A stretch of DNA of 64,000 nucleotides from Peribacillus deserti (GCF_016909175.1 NZ_JAFBFI010000011.1:62001-126000), one strand, 5' to 3'. Counted from the stretch's first letter, positions 1-10,004 are shown. Notes: a model not told the origin generated them from the letters alone. A program made the numbers and translations.

Positions 1-560
1 GCTTTCTTTTGCTGAACAGGAGCTTCCTGCTTGGCTTGATGCTCGCTAGCTGCTGTTTGAGGAGCAGAGACTGGCTGCTCTTCCTTCGCCGCTGGCGGAA
101 TACCGCCAGCTTCTATAATGGCAAGCAGGTCTTTTCTCGTAATTCTTCCACCAGCACCTGACCCAGTTACCTGAGTTAATTCTATCCCGTTTTCCTGGGC
201 AATTTTTAAAACGGCTGGTGAATATCTAGCTTTGTTTTGATTATTTTCAGGCTGCATCTTTTGTTCAGCAGCCGCTTTATTTTCTACGGGACTGTTTTTT
301 ACTCCCTCTGCCGCTCCGCCTGCTACTTCTATGGAACAGATAAATTCGCCGACAGAGAGCGTTTCACCCTCTTCAGCAATTAATTCTTTTATTGTTCCGG
401 TAAAAGAAGAGGGAATTTCCGCGTTTACCTTATCGGTCATTACTTCCGCTATCGGATCATATTTATTTACTTGATCTCCAGGTGAAACGAGCCATTTGCT
501 AATGGTGCCTTCTGTTACACTTTCTCCCAGCTGAGGCATTTTTAATTGTTCTATTGTCAA
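1..560 (-). CDS. bkdB: Branched-chain 2-oxo acid dehydrogenase E2 (lipoamide acyltransferase), N-terminal part
   Basis: This is the E2 core of the branched-chain 2-oxo acid dehydrogenase complex, which transfers the acyl group from E1 to CoA via a lipoyl arm. Visible are an N-terminal lipoyl domain (about residues 1-77) with the lipoyl-lysine motif TDKVNAE (Lys44), an Ala/Gln-rich linker, and the E1/E3-binding domain (YSPAVLKIAQENGIELTQV, then GSGAGGRITRKDL). The catalytic domain lies beyond the window edge, so the gene is partial. I chose TTG at 558-560 as start because an AAGGAGGG SD sits 7 nt upstream; the next ATG, at 537-539, would cut into the lipoyl fold. It is the last visible gene of the bkd operon, 33 bp after bkdAB. 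Confidence 0.93.
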   Translation of the reverse strand, partial: MTIEQLKMPQLGESVTEGTISKWLVSPGDQVNKYDPIAEVMTDKVNAEIPSSFTGTIKELIAEEGETLSVGEFICSIEVAGGAAEGVKNSPVENKAAAEQKMQPENNQNKARYSPAVLKIAQENGIELTQVTGSGAGGRITRKDLLAIIEAGGIPPAAKEEQPVSAPQTAASEHQAKQEAPVQQKK

Positions 561-593
561 CGTATATCCCTCCTTAAACTCTTTCTCAGCAAA

Positions 594-1577
594 TTAGAAC
601 TCAGCCAGCTCTCTCATTGCTTTTTCTACCTTATCAGGATTAACCATAAAGAATTTTTCCATTGTAGGAGCATATGGCATAGCCGGAATATCAGGACCAG
701 CTAATCGTTTAATCGGTGCATCAAGATCAAATAAACAATTTTCCGCTATGATCGCTGCTACCTCGCTCATTATGCTTCCTTCTTTGTTATCTTCAGTCAG
801 CAGTAGTACTTTACCTGTTTTAGTTGCCGCTTCAATGATCGCTTCCTTATCCAATGGGTAAACTGTTCTAAGATCTAAAATATGAGTGGAGATGCCGTCA
901 CTCGCAAGCCTTTCTGCTGCCTGCAGGGCAAAATGTACGCATAGACCATAGGTGATTACCGTAATATCTTCGCCCTCGCGTTTAACATCCGCCTTCCCTA
1001 TCGGCAGTACATAATCATCGTCAGGGACTTCTCCTTTTATAAGACGATAAGCGCGTTTATGTTCAAAGAATAATACCGGGTCTTCATCCCGGATCGCAGC
1101 TTTTAAAAGCCCTTTGACATCATAAGGTGTGGAAGGCATCACAATTTTAAGGCCAGGCTGGCCAGCAAATACCTTTTCCACCGATTGGGAATGATATAAA
1201 GCACCATGAACTCCGCCGCCGTACGGAGCTCGTATCACCATGGGACAGCTCCAGTCATTATTGGATCTATAGCGGATTCTAGCAGCCTCTGAAATAATCT
1301 GATTTACAGCAGGCATAATAAAGTCAGCAAACTGCATTTCAGCAATCGGCCTCATTCCATACATGGCTGCACCAATACCTACGCCTGCAATGGCGGACTC
1401 AGCCAGCGGAGTATCTATTACACGCGCCTCGCCAAATTGATCATACAAACCATGTGTAGCTTTGAACACCCCGCCTTTACGCCCGACATCTTCTCCCAGC
1501 ACGAATACACGGGAATCTCTTTCCATTTCTTCTCTCATTGCCATGGTCACAGCATCAATATAAGAAATTACTGCCAT
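594..1577 (-). CDS. bkdAB: Branched-chain 2-oxo acid dehydrogenase E1 component, beta subunit
   Basis: This is the beta subunit of the thiamine-diphosphate-dependent E1 decarboxylase, which oxidatively decarboxylates the 2-oxo acids of Val, Ile and Leu with the alpha subunit. The 327-residue protein is full length for the family. It has the transketolase-like pyrimidine-binding half (VFVLGEDVGRKGGVFKAT near residue 25, then DTPLAESAIAGVGIGAA with the catalytic Glu) and a C-terminal transketolase domain (DLRTVYPLDKEAI). The start ATG directly abuts the bkdAA stop codon, so the two subunits are probably translationally coupled in equal amounts. Identification is firm from the motifs and operon context. 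Confidence 0.96.
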   Translation of the reverse strand: MAVISYIDAVTMAMREEMERDSRVFVLGEDVGRKGGVFKATHGLYDQFGEARVIDTPLAESAIAGVGIGAAMYGMRPIAEMQFADFIMPAVNQIISEAARIRYRSNNDWSCPMVIRAPYGGGVHGALYHSQSVEKVFAGQPGLKIVMPSTPYDVKGLLKAAIRDEDPVLFFEHKRAYRLIKGEVPDDDYVLPIGKADVKREGEDITVITYGLCVHFALQAAERLASDGISTHILDLRTVYPLDKEAIIEAATKTGKVLLLTEDNKEGSIMSEVAAIIAENCLFDLDAPIKRLAGPDIPAMPYAPTMEKFFMVNPDKVEKAMRELAEF

Positions 1578-2585
1578 CTAAAGTCCCCCCTGCTCCTCGG
1601 CATATACATATTTTAAAGCCTGCTCCGGCTCAGCATATGGAGCATTTTCAGCATAATCAGTAGCCTCATTTACGATCTGCATCACTCTTTTATTGATTTG
1701 TTCTTCCAGATCGTCATTGAGCACGCCTGTTTCCTTCAAGTATGCTCCGAAGGTGATGATCGGATCTTTCGTTTTAGCTTCCGCCACCTCATCTGGTGCC
1801 CTGTAGATCCGGTCATCGTCATCACTTGAGTGGGCTGTCAGACGATAAGAAACCGCTTCGATCAGCGTAGGCCCTTCTCCACGCCGTCCTCTATCTGCTG
1901 CTTCTTTTACAGCTCCATACACGTCTAACGGATCATTTCCATCTACCGTTATTCCAGGCATTCCATAACCGATGGCTCTGTCTGAAACTTTTTCACAGGC
2001 AAGCTGTTTTTCGATTGGAACCGAAATCGCGTATTTATTATTTTCACACATGAAAATTACGGGTAATTTATGTACTCCGGCAAAATTTGCCCCTTCATGA
2101 AAATCTCCCTGATTGGAAGAACCTTCTCCAAACGTAACAAAGGTTACAAGATCTTTGCCCTCCATCTTGCCAGCAAGAGCAATGCCAACTGCATGCGGAA
2201 CCTGCGTGGTTACAGGAGAGGATCCTGTTACAATGCGGTTGCTTTTTTGTCCAAAGTGACCAGGCATTTGTCTTCCGCCTGAGTTAGGATCTTCTGCTTT
2301 CGCAAAGCCTGAAAGCATCAGCTCTTTTGCCGTCATCCCAAAAGAAACCACTACGCCTACATCTCGGTAATAAGGAAGAACATAATCTTTATCCCTGTCA
2401 AGGGCAAATGCCGCTCCCACCTGTGCAGCCTCCTGTCCCTGGCAGGAGATGACAAACGGAATTTTCCCAGACCGGTTTAAGAGCCACATGCGCTCATCAA
2501 TCCGGCGGCTCAGAAGCATCTTTTCGTACATAGCTAATACGGTTTCATCACTTAGACCTAAGCCTCTATGGCGATTTTCAACCAT
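1578..2585 (-). CDS. bkdAA: Branched-chain 2-oxo acid dehydrogenase E1 component, alpha subunit
   Basis: This is the E1 alpha subunit, which binds thiamine diphosphate and Mg2+. The ThDP motif runs from FGEGSSNQGDFHEGANF to CENNKYA (about residues 152-185), a GEG...NN variant of the usual GDG...NN signature. The phosphorylation-loop region (YRLTAHSSDDDDRIYR) is also present. At 335 residues it is of normal length. The ATG at 2585 has a GGAGGG SD. It lies 89 bp downstream of lpdV and abuts bkdAB. Its neighbours make branched-chain rather than pyruvate specificity the better call. Confidence 0.96.
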   Translation of the reverse strand: MVENRHRGLGLSDETVLAMYEKMLLSRRIDERMWLLNRSGKIPFVISCQGQEAAQVGAAFALDRDKDYVLPYYRDVGVVVSFGMTAKELMLSGFAKAEDPNSGGRQMPGHFGQKSNRIVTGSSPVTTQVPHAVGIALAGKMEGKDLVTFVTFGEGSSNQGDFHEGANFAGVHKLPVIFMCENNKYAISVPIEKQLACEKVSDRAIGYGMPGITVDGNDPLDVYGAVKEAADRGRRGEGPTLIEAVSYRLTAHSSDDDDRIYRAPDEVAEAKTKDPIITFGAYLKETGVLNDDLEEQINKRVMQIVNEATDYAENAPYAEPEQALKYVYAEEQGGL

Positions 2586-2674
2586 GCAAAACCCTCCTAT
2601 TAATTCTTTTTCATAATTAGATATTCTTTTTGTCTTCCTTCAGCTGCAAAATTATTACATGGTTATAACAGGTG

Positions 2675-4096
2675 TTAGGAATGGATAGCAAGGCCATCTA
2701 CCGCCTGCGCGGCTTCGCCAATTGCTTCCGAGAGTGTTGGGTGCGGGTGGATGGTATGACCAATTTCCCAAGGAGTAGCATCCAAAACTTTCGCTAATCC
2801 TGCCTCTGAGATCATATCTGTCACATGCGGACCGATCATATGGACTCCAAGCAGATCATCATTCTCTTCGTTTGCAATTATTTTTACAAAACCATCTGAT
2901 TCCCCATATACTAAGGCCTTGCCAATTACCTTAAACGCGAATTTTCCAGTTTTAATCTTAAAGCCTTTTTCTTTTGCTTCCTCTTCAGTCAAGCCCACAC
3001 TTGCAGCTTCCGGACTTGAGTAGATGCACTTGGAAATAGTCGTGTAATCAATGGGTGCTGGGTTTTTTCCAGCTATATGTTCTACGGCAGTAATACCTTC
3101 ATGGGAAGCTACGTGTGCAAGCTGCAGCCCTCCGATAACATCGCCGATTGCATAGATATGGGATTCTTTAGTTTGATAAAAAGAATTCGTTTGAATATAT
3201 CCCTTTTCAGTCTGAATCTCTGTATTTTGCAGCCCGATTCCTTCTGTATTAGCCATCCGCCCTACTGAGACAAGAATCTTTTCAGCTTCATATGCTTGAA
3301 CCTCATTTTTTACTTCAGCAGAAATTCTGGCTTTATCCGTTTTTTCAAGAGTCTCTGGCAGTACTTTTGCACTTGTAACAAATGTTACTCCCCTCTTCTT
3401 TAGGAGCCTTTGCATTTCTTTTGAGATTTCTTTATCTTCTGTAGGAAGGATCCGGTCTGCATACTCAATTACAGTTACTTCTACACCAAAATCAGCAAGC
3501 ATGGAGGCCCACTCGATCCCGATTACACCTCCGCCTACAATAATGATTGATTTCGGGAGTTCTGTCATCTGCAGCGCTTCATCCGAGGTTAATACCTTTT
3601 GGCCGTCAATCTCCAGCCCAGGCAAAGATCTTGGTCTGGATCCGGTAGCAATGATAACATTCTTTGGAATAAGCATTTCATTTTCTTCGCCGCTGTTCAT
3701 CTCCACAGAAATTGTCCCGGGCATTGGTGAAAATATGGAAGGCCCCAAGATTCTTCCTAGCCCCTGATATACATCAATTTTTCCTTTTTTCATCAAAAAT
3801 TGGACACCGTTGTGCAGCTGTTCCACAATTTTATCTTTTCTTTCCTGCACTTTAAGGAAGTTTAGCCCGACTTCACCTGTTGTAACGCCGAATTCCTCAC
3901 TTTTCTTAGCTGTGCTGTAAACTTCCGCACTCCTTAATAAGGCTTTTGACGGGATACAGCCCTTATGAAGGCATGTCCCCCCAAGCTTCCCTTTTTCAAC
4001 GATTGCTGTTTTTAATCCTAGCTGCGAAGCCCGGATGGCAGCAACATACCCGCCGGTTCCTCCACCGAGGATCACTAAATCGTATTCCTGTGCCAT
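2675..4096 (-). CDS. lpdV: Dihydrolipoamide dehydrogenase (E3) of the branched-chain complex
   Basis: This flavoprotein reoxidises the dihydrolipoyl groups of BkdB, passing electrons to NAD+. It is a full-length 473-residue E3. An N-terminal FAD Rossmann motif (ILGGGTGGYVAA) is followed by the redox-active disulfide (GGTCLHKGCIPSKALL, about residues 39-54), the NAD-binding motif (IIVGGGVIGIEWASMLA, near residue 185) and a C-terminal dimerisation domain with the His-Glu active-site pair (HIHPHPTLSEAIGEA). It sits between buk and bkdAA in the classical bkd order, and only 17 bp separate it from buk, which supports co-transcription. Confidence 0.95.
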   Translation of the reverse strand: MAQEYDLVILGGGTGGYVAAIRASQLGLKTAIVEKGKLGGTCLHKGCIPSKALLRSAEVYSTAKKSEEFGVTTGEVGLNFLKVQERKDKIVEQLHNGVQFLMKKGKIDVYQGLGRILGPSIFSPMPGTISVEMNSGEENEMLIPKNVIIATGSRPRSLPGLEIDGQKVLTSDEALQMTELPKSIIIVGGGVIGIEWASMLADFGVEVTVIEYADRILPTEDKEISKEMQRLLKKRGVTFVTSAKVLPETLEKTDKARISAEVKNEVQAYEAEKILVSVGRMANTEGIGLQNTEIQTEKGYIQTNSFYQTKESHIYAIGDVIGGLQLAHVASHEGITAVEHIAGKNPAPIDYTTISKCIYSSPEAASVGLTEEEAKEKGFKIKTGKFAFKVIGKALVYGESDGFVKIIANEENDDLLGVHMIGPHVTDMISEAGLAKVLDATPWEIGHTIHPHPTLSEAIGEAAQAVDGLAIHS

Positions 4097-4113
4097 ATCT
4101 ATTTCACTCCTAA

Positions 4114-5220
4114 TTATAAGGTCAGCGTTTTGTTAGTTGAGTTAGGATATTGTTTAGCCTTTTCTTCTCCAGCCAGCACCCTCAATGCACCTTCTGCAAG
4201 GGCCTGAAGTTCATTTTCTCCAGGATGGACAATCACGTCTGCAATCCAGTTTACCCTTTTGGAGATGGCGTTCACAAACTCTTTGCTATAAGCAAGGCCG
4301 CCGGTTAATATGATGGCGTCTATTCTTCCTTCTAACACGGCACTTTGAGATCCAATCTCCTTAGCTACCTGGTATGCCATCGCCGAATAAATTTGTTCAG
4401 CTTTCTTGTTCCCTGAAGCTATCATCTTTTCTACCTTCACGGCATCGCTCGTTCCTAAATATCCTGCCATACCGCCCTTGCCAACAAGCATTTTCATGAG
4501 CTCATCTCGGTAGTAATCCCCGGAAAAACATAGCCTGATTAGATCTCCAGCCGGAACAGTCCCTGCTCTTTCAGGACTGAAGGGACCGTCTCCGTGAAGT
4601 CCGTTATTTACATCTACAACTCTGCCTTTTTTATGAGCTCCAACCGTTATTCCACCGCCCATATGAACAACAATCAGATTCAGCTCTTCATATTTTTTCC
4701 CTAATTCTCTGGCCGCTCTTCTTGCAACTGCTTTTTGGTTCAAAGCATGAAAAATACTTTTTCTTTCTATTAAGTTAAAACCTGATATCCTGGCTATTGG
4801 ATCTAATTCATCAACAACAACTGGATCTACAATGTATGCAGGAATATTAAGGCCCCCTGCAATCTCATAGGCGATGATTCCTCCGAGATTAGAAGCGTGC
4901 TGCCCGCTAAATCCTTCTTTAAGGTCTTTCAGCATTAAGTCATTAACTTCATACGTCCCGCCTTCAATAGGCCGCAGCAGACCTCCACGCCCGCAGACTG
5001 CATTTAATTTCGAAATGTTTATGCCTTCCCTGTCTAATGTTTGAAGGATAATATTCTTTCTAAATTCGTACTGGTCAAAAATATTTTCAAAAGCATTTGT
5101 TTCTTCTGGTTCATGGCGTATGGTTCTTTCAAGAAGAGGAACATCATTATCAAAAACACCTATTTTGGTGGAGGTAGATCCTGGATTGATGACAAGTATC
5201 CGCTTATAGTATCCCTGCAT
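4114..5220 (-). CDS. buk: Butyrate kinase
   Basis: This acetate/butyrate kinase family enzyme (ASKHA fold) converts branched-chain acyl phosphates and ADP to free acid and ATP, the last step of the ptb-buk energy-conserving branch. The phosphate-1 motif is near the N terminus ([16 protein letters not shown]), and the conserved glycine loop follows mid-protein ([36 protein letters not shown]). Its 368 residues match butyrate kinases. In this operon the physiological substrates are probably isobutyryl-, isovaleryl- and 2-methylbutyryl-phosphate as well as butyryl-phosphate; that is inference from the neighbouring genes. Confidence 0.95.
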   Translation of the reverse strand: MQGYYKRILVINPGSTSTKIGVFDNDVPLLERTIRHEPEETNAFENIFDQYEFRKNIILQTLDREGINISKLNAVCGRGGLLRPIEGGTYEVNDLMLKDLKEGFSGQHASNLGGIIAYEIAGGLNIPAYIVDPVVVDELDPIARISGFNLIERKSIFHALNQKAVARRAARELGKKYEELNLIVVHMGGGITVGAHKKGRVVDVNNGLHGDGPFSPERAGTVPAGDLIRLCFSGDYYRDELMKMLVGKGGMAGYLGTSDAVKVEKMIASGNKKAEQIYSAMAYQVAKEIGSQSAVLEGRIDAIILTGGLAYSKEFVNAISKRVNWIADVIVHPGENELQALAEGALRVLAGEEKAKQYPNSTNKTLTL

Positions 5221-5309
5221 TTACACACCTCCAATAGCAAAGAAAAGGACAGCGGTAAAAAGCCTGCGATCCTGTCTCTGCTGTATTTCCTTTTATAACC
5301 GATTCTCTT

Positions 5310-6407
5310 TTAGCGGCGTCTGTTTAGAATATGCTTGCCATTTTGAAGATAAAGATTGGTAGAAGTCCTTACACTCTCAATTCGTTCCTCTGCCATCAGG
5401 TCAGCTGCCCTGTATGTTGGTATACCGTCGCGTTTAGCAATCTCAATTACTTTTTCAATGTTATTGTAAATGAGTTCAACCTTTTTCATCGCCCGTTCAC
5501 GATTGTAGCCGTACAACTCGTCTGCTACATTGATAACCCCGCCGGCATTTATTACATAATCCGGCGCATAAACAATACCCATTTCATGAATTAAATCCCC
5601 GTGTTTTGTCTCTTTCAGCTGATTGTTAGCTGCACCGGCAATTACTCTGGCTTTTAGCTGAGGGATTGTAGCATCATTAATAACAGCCCCAAGCGCACAT
5701 GGAGCGTAAATATCACATTCTACTCCATAAATATCCTGTGGATCTACCGCTTTAGCACCAAATTCATCAACAGCCATTTTGACAGCTTCCTTATTAATGT
5801 CCGTAACGATCAGTTTAGCTCCTTCTTCATGAAGATGGCGGCAAAGGTTATAAGCAACATTTCCAACGCCTTGAACGGCAATTACCTTGCCCTCAAGAGA
5901 GTCATCCCCGAACGCAGCCTTAGCAGCTGCTTTCATTCCGCGGTATACTCCATAGGCAGTAACCGGTGATGGGTTGCCGGATGAGCCGAATGCAGGAGAA
6001 ATTCCTGTAACATAATCTGTTTCTTCATGTATTAAATCCATGTCCGCTACAGTGGTCCCCACATCTTCCGCTGTAATATAGCGGCCATTTAAGCCTTGAA
6101 TATATCTGCCGAATGCCCGGAACATTGCTTCGTTTTTATCTTTTTTAGGATCTCCTATAATAACAGTCTTTCCACCGCCCAGATTTAATCCAGCGGCCGC
6201 ATTTTTATAGGTCATCCCTCTTGCAAGGCGCAGTGCATCTTCAATTGCGGCTTCTTCTGATTCGTAAGTCCACATGCGTGTTCCGCCAAGTGCAGGTCCG
6301 AGAGTTGTATCATGAATAGCTATAATAGCTTTCAGGCCTGATCTTTTATCCTGACAGAAAACCACTTGCTCATAATCGTATGTTTCAAGGTATTTAAAAA
6401 TTTCCAT
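5310..6407 (-). CDS. bcd: Leucine (branched-chain amino acid) dehydrogenase
   Basis: This is an NAD-dependent Glu/Leu/Phe/Val dehydrogenase that deaminates Leu, Ile and Val to their 2-oxo acids, feeding the complex encoded downstream. It shows the conserved catalytic-lysine region ([20 protein letters not shown]) and the NAD-binding fold ([17 protein letters not shown], near residue 175). An in-frame upstream ATG exists at 6446, but it lies inside ptb. I chose the ATG at 6405-6407 because a GAGAGGAG SD precedes it and the protein then begins [15 protein letters not shown], as family members do, giving 365 residues. It starts 13 bp after the ptb stop. Confidence 0.95.
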   Translation of the reverse strand: MEIFKYLETYDYEQVVFCQDKRSGLKAIIAIHDTTLGPALGGTRMWTYESEEAAIEDALRLARGMTYKNAAAGLNLGGGKTVIIGDPKKDKNEAMFRAFGRYIQGLNGRYITAEDVGTTVADMDLIHEETDYVTGISPAFGSSGNPSPVTAYGVYRGMKAAAKAAFGDDSLEGKVIAVQGVGNVAYNLCRHLHEEGAKLIVTDINKEAVKMAVDEFGAKAVDPQDIYGVECDIYAPCALGAVINDATIPQLKARVIAGAANNQLKETKHGDLIHEMGIVYAPDYVINAGGVINVADELYGYNRERAMKKVELIYNNIEKVIEIAKRDGIPTYRAADLMAEERIESVRTSTNLYLQNGKHILNRRR

Positions 6408-6420
6408 TTTAAAGCTCCTC

Positions 6421-7347
6421 TCAAGTATGCGGATTAATTTTGTCATTTGAAACAGAGCAGATAGCCAAAGCCAGCGAAAAAAGTTTGCTTTCGGCAGAAT
6501 CTGACCTGGACGTTAATACTATTGGGGCTCTTGCACCGGCAATTACAGCTCCTACTTTCGCCCCTGCAAAATAGACGAGCGATTTGTACAGGCTGTTGCC
6601 TGTTTCGATATTCGGTACAAGCAGGATATCTGCCATTCCGGCTGCTTCGCTTTGAATGCCCTTATGTTCAGCCGCTGCTGCTGAAATTGCTATATCCAGA
6701 GCGAGCGGACCGTCAACTATACAGTCCTTAATCTGTCCGCGTCGGTTCATTTGTGCCAGCAGCGCTCCATCCACAGTAGCTGGCATCTTAGGATTCACCA
6801 CTTCAACCGCTGCAAGTGCGGCTACCTTAGGCATTTCTATACCAATGCTTCTGGCAATAGCAACGGCATTTTTGATAATATCAGCCTTGGCCGTAAGGTC
6901 GGGCGATATATTCATGGCCGCATCAGTAATAAAAATCATTCTAGTTTGTCCGGGAATCTGGAACGCGGCTACATGTGACAGCATGTTTTCCGTCCGAAGT
7001 CCTGCTTCCTTGTTCAGTACGGCTTTTAAAATAACAGCTGTTGATATATTCCCCTTCATTAAGACGCTTGCTTCATTTAGACGGACCGATTGTACTGCAA
7101 GTTCTGCAGCTTTTTCGATAGAGGCAGCATGATAAATATCAATACTGCTATGCTCTGATAAGCCTTTTTGCTTAGATTCCAGCAGATGCTCAATTTTATC
7201 GCTGTTCCCAAACAAATGAAACCTCGCAAGTCTCTGCTCAATAGCTGCTGCAACGGCATCAATCACTTCTCCATCGTCCGCCGCGGCCACAGCCACTGTC
7301 ATATCACTCATCCGGGCAGCTTTTTCCAGTAATACTTCTAAATTCAT
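6421..7347 (-). CDS. ptb: Phosphate butyryltransferase
   Basis: This PTA/PTB-family enzyme swaps CoA for phosphate on butyryl-CoA and branched acyl-CoAs, making the substrate of butyrate kinase. The 308-residue sequence has family-typical segments ([18 protein letters not shown] at the N terminus, [18 protein letters not shown] mid-protein, [20 protein letters not shown] near residue 235). It is the first gene of the bkd operon and lies directly downstream of the sigma-54 promoter at 7394-7410. The start ATG has an AGGGAGAT SD. In B. subtilis the orthologue is yqiS (ptb). Confidence 0.95.
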   Translation of the reverse strand: MNLEVLLEKAARMSDMTVAVAAADDGEVIDAVAAAIEQRLARFHLFGNSDKIEHLLESKQKGLSEHSSIDIYHAASIEKAAELAVQSVRLNEASVLMKGNISTAVILKAVLNKEAGLRTENMLSHVAAFQIPGQTRMIFITDAAMNISPDLTAKADIIKNAVAIARSIGIEMPKVAALAAVEVVNPKMPATVDGALLAQMNRRGQIKDCIVDGPLALDIAISAAAAEHKGIQSEAAGMADILLVPNIETGNSLYKSLVYFAGAKVGAVIAGARAPIVLTSRSDSAESKLFSLALAICSVSNDKINPHT

Positions 7348-7393
7348 TTATCCATCTCCCTGCTTAGGAAGTAGTTACCCACTTATGTACTAA

Positions 7394-7410
7394 TGCAATA
7401 ATCGTGCCAA
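7394..7410 (-). promoter_or_regulatory. Sigma-54 (SigL) promoter of the ptb-bcd-buk-lpdV-bkd operon
   Basis: Read on the minus strand the sequence is TTGGCACGATTATTGCA. It matches the sigma-54 consensus TGGCAC-N5-TTGCA at every conserved base, including the invariant GG (-24) and GC (-12). It lies 47 bp upstream of the ptb ATG and just downstream of bkdR, whose product is a sigma-54 activator. SigL/BkdR control of this operon is known in B. subtilis. Confidence 0.93.
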
Positions 7411-7440
7411 CATTTAAAGGTCTGTTTATAGCCTTTAGCC

Positions 7441-7485
7441 GCAGACTAATCTGCAATAATTTGCATACCCTGCAAATTATTGCAG
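7441..7485. promoter_or_regulatory. Candidate BkdR upstream activating site (two adjacent dyads)
   Basis: A perfect inverted repeat has 15-bp arms, CTGCAATAATTTGCA at 7451-7465 and its complement at 7471-7485, around a 5-bp spacer. A second small dyad, GCAGA-CTAA-TCTGC, overlaps it at 7441-7454. Both lie about 35-75 bp upstream of the sigma-54 -24 element, where enhancer-binding proteins dock. The large dyad covers the bkdR stop codon. It is AT-rich and lacks a following U-tract on the minus strand, so a terminator is less likely than an activator site. The role is inferred. Confidence 0.6.
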
Positions 7486-9546
7486 GCCAACATCTTCAAT
7501 TTTATATTTTTCGAGTTTATAATATAAATTTCGGATAGAAATTCCTAAGGCTCTTGCTGCAGCCGTCTTGTTTCCCCCAAATTGCTGTAGAGAATTCGTA
7601 ATTAAGGCAGCTTCAAACTCTTCTACTTTACGGGCAAGATTGGCAGACTCATCTAGCTCCAAGAATTGTGTGGAGATATCCTTTTTCTGTTCCGTCTCAA
7701 AAATTTCAGGAAGATGGCTTACTTCTATCCGAGTCTCATGGAGTTTCATAAAGATCATGGCCCTGCCTAAAATATTCTCCAGTTCTCTAACATTGCCTGG
7801 CCACCTGTATCTTTTCAGTCTTTCCAGAGCCTCGGTTGTAATGCCTTCGATATTTCTTCCATATTCCTGATTTAACTTCTGGATTAAATATTTGCTTAGT
7901 GGTTCAATATCTTCTTTTCGGTTTCTAAGCGGAGCGATATGAATCGGCATCCGGTTCAGCCTGAAATACAGGTCCTCACGAAAGCCGCCGCTTTTAATTG
8001 CTTTTTCAAGATTAACATTGGTTGCTGCAATAATTCTGACATTGATGGGCATAGCTTTTGTTGCTCCCACTTTCATGATTTCCCTCTCCTGCAGTACGCG
8101 GAGCAGTTTAGCCTGTGTTCCTGCCGATATCTCTCCAATCTCATCCAGAAAAATACTCCCATTATTCGCCTCTTCAAAAAGACCTCTTTTCCCCCCTCTT
8201 CGCGCACCAGAAAAAGCTCCCTCTTCATAGCCGAAGAGTTCACTTTCAAGCAGCGATTCAGAAAGGGCAGCACAATTCACTCTGACAAACTTATTGAACT
8301 TTCTATCACTTGCATTGTGGATGGCATGAGCAAAAAGTTCCTTTCCTGTTCCGGACTCCCCGCGCAGCAGTATGGTGGCAGGCGTCTCTGCTGCAAGCTT
8401 TGCCTGTCCAATGGCAATTTCCATTTCTTCAGACCTGCCGATAATATCTTCGAACGAGTATTTTGCTTCAAGTGTTCTTATAATCTGCCTGGCTCTGCTC
8501 AACTCCCGGGTTAGATTTTGGATCTCTGACATATCATGAATAACACCAACGCTGCCCTTCAGCCTTCCATCCACTATAACCGGTGCCACATTCACAATGA
8601 CTTCTTTTTTGTTAGGACCTACACGCATCTTCGCTCCCCTTACAGTCCTTCTTGTTTTAAGGACCTGCATATGCATGCTTTCTCCTTCAGAGATATCAGC
8701 TGTAGCCGGCTGTCCTATCACTTCTTCTTTTTTAAGGCCTGTAATTCTCGTATAAGCGGGATTGATTAAAATGCCTCTTCCTTCTTCATCAACAACGGAG
8801 ATTGCTTCATCACTGGACTGGATGATAGCCTCAAGCATGACCTGTATGGATTTTAGGTTCGTAATTTCCTCTGCAAGGTTCACTACCCTGGTTATATCTT
8901 TAAATACAGCAAATGCTCCAATACTTTGACCATTTTCTTTGACCATCGGCATCCGGGTCGTAATAATTTTACACCCGTTTTGCAGAATTTGCTCTTTGTT
9001 CGCTTCTACCCGCTGTGAGATAAGAATTTTTGGAAGCCGGCTCGTTGGAATTACGTCTAATATACCTTTTCCCAGCGCCTCATCCGCAGGAACCCCTGTT
9101 ATTCTTTCTGCACTTTTATTAAAGATGATGATCCGGCTGTCCTTATTAACAACTATCATTCCATCATCGGTCGAGTCAAAGATTAAGTTATGGGTATAAG
9201 TTTGTTCCTGTAACTCTTTAATCAGAATTTCTTTTTCTTTAAAGACCTTCGCTAGAATCTCAGCTACTGCACCTGGCACAAGAACCGTATCTGGATGTTT
9301 AGTGTTCCGGATGCTTTTAAAAACCGCTTCACTTCCTGTTACTTCAATAATAATGTCTAAATTTTGATCAATAAACTCCCGCCAGTCTGAGCCTGTCTGT
9401 ATTCCCATCTGTTTAGCAAGCAAAATGCCAGGGGCATTTTCATTCATATCTACAATAGATGTAACTTTCAGATATTTAGTTTCCTCAAGCATCTTTAAAA
9501 TAGCCGTTCCGCCATTCCCAGCACCGATGATCAATACATTTTGCAT
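7477..9546 (-). CDS. bkdR: Sigma-54-dependent activator of branched-chain amino acid catabolism
   Basis: This is an enhancer-binding protein that should remodel sigma-54 RNA polymerase at the ptb promoter. In order it shows an N-terminal NAD-binding-like domain ([17 protein letters not shown]), two PAS domains (about 115-235 and 240-350), an AAA+ domain with Walker A GESGTGKE and Walker B FLDEIGEI, and a Fis-type helix-turn-helix ([20 protein letters not shown]). The sigma-54 contact loop reads GAFSGA instead of GAFTGA. The length, 689 residues, fits B. subtilis BkdR (YqiR). The SD (GGAG) is 12 nt from the ATG, a rather long gap. Confidence 0.93.
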   Translation of the reverse strand: MQNVLIIGAGNGGTAILKMLEETKYLKVTSIVDMNENAPGILLAKQMGIQTGSDWREFIDQNLDIIIEVTGSEAVFKSIRNTKHPDTVLVPGAVAEILAKVFKEKEILIKELQEQTYTHNLIFDSTDDGMIVVNKDSRIIIFNKSAERITGVPADEALGKGILDVIPTSRLPKILISQRVEANKEQILQNGCKIITTRMPMVKENGQSIGAFAVFKDITRVVNLAEEITNLKSIQVMLEAIIQSSDEAISVVDEEGRGILINPAYTRITGLKKEEVIGQPATADISEGESMHMQVLKTRRTVRGAKMRVGPNKKEVIVNVAPVIVDGRLKGSVGVIHDMSEIQNLTRELSRARQIIRTLEAKYSFEDIIGRSEEMEIAIGQAKLAAETPATILLRGESGTGKELFAHAIHNASDRKFNKFVRVNCAALSESLLESELFGYEEGAFSGARRGGKRGLFEEANNGSIFLDEIGEISAGTQAKLLRVLQEREIMKVGATKAMPINVRIIAATNVNLEKAIKSGGFREDLYFRLNRMPIHIAPLRNRKEDIEPLSKYLIQKLNQEYGRNIEGITTEALERLKRYRWPGNVRELENILGRAMIFMKLHETRIEVSHLPEIFETEQKKDISTQFLELDESANLARKVEEFEAALITNSLQQFGGNKTAAARALGISIRNLYYKLEKYKIEDVGLQ

Positions 9547-9573
9547 TTATGTTTTCATCTCCTAAGAGAGATT

Positions 9574-9613
9574 TGCAATTTTTTTCATGTGATGATTATG
9601 CAATTTTTTTCAT
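9574..9613. repeat. Direct repeat of TGCAATTTTTTTCAT upstream of bkdR
   Basis: The 15-mer TGCAATTTTTTTCAT occurs at 9574-9588 and again, identically, at 9599-9613, a 25-bp spacing. Both copies lie in the leader and promoter region of bkdR. They could be regulator sites or simply AT-rich duplication. No function is established. Confidence 0.5.
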
Positions 9614-9645
9614 ACTTACTTAAATTTTAAGGGAATCAGTGCGTC

Positions 9646-9673
9646 TTGACAAATTTTTAATATAAACTATGAT
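9646..9673 (+). promoter_or_regulatory. Sigma-A-type promoter of the DUF2627 gene
   Basis: TTGACA at 9646-9651 and TATGAT at 9668-9673 are separated by 16 bp. They lie about 40 bp upstream of the start codon at 9712, on the same strand. Confidence 0.7.
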
Positions 9674-9711
9674 TTGTTGTAGGACGAATATTTACAGAAG
9701 GGACTCCTCCT

Positions 9712-9963
9712 ATGAAGCGATTTATTGCCGTTTTGATCTTATTTATCCCCGGAGCATTAGCCGTTTATGGAATAAAACTTATGAGAGATATGCTGTTTGC
9801 CATTTTACAGCCTCCTTTTACTGCATTTTGGCTGCAGTTTTTATGCGGGCTTATATTTTGTTTAGGCGGCATTGGATTTGTAGCTGGCTTTGTTTTACAC
9901 CGCGATAGAAAGCGAAATAAAGTGCAGGATCGATTTAAGAATCCACGACGCACATCTCTATAA
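9712..9963 (+). CDS. yqzF: DUF2627 family small membrane protein
   Basis: This is an 83-residue protein with two hydrophobic segments (about residues 3-21 and 38-62) and a basic C terminus (HRDRKRNKVQDRFKNPRR). It resembles the DUF2627 family found next to bkdR in Bacillus (YqzF), whose function is unknown. It has a recognisable promoter, an AGAAGGGA SD and its own terminator, so it is probably a real single-gene unit. It is one of the few plus-strand genes in the first part of the window. Confidence 0.8.
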   Translation: MKRFIAVLILFIPGALAVYGIKLMRDMLFAILQPPFTAFWLQFLCGLIFCLGGIGFVAGFVLHRDRKRNKVQDRFKNPRRTSL

Positions 9964-9970
9964 ATAACTA

Positions 9971-10000
9971 AATCCCAGCTGCTGTCCAGCTGGGATTTTT
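9971..10000 (+). terminator. Intrinsic terminator of the DUF2627 gene
   Basis: AATCCCAGCTG (9971-9981) pairs perfectly with 9987-9997 around a 5-nt loop, followed by T residues on the plus strand. Confidence 0.85.
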
Positions 10001-10004
10001 AATA

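Noticed and set aside
7451-7485. Palindrome read as a bkdR terminator
   Set aside because: The stem is AT-rich and no T-run follows on the minus strand. Its position upstream of a sigma-54 promoter fits an activator site better, though a dual role is not excluded.
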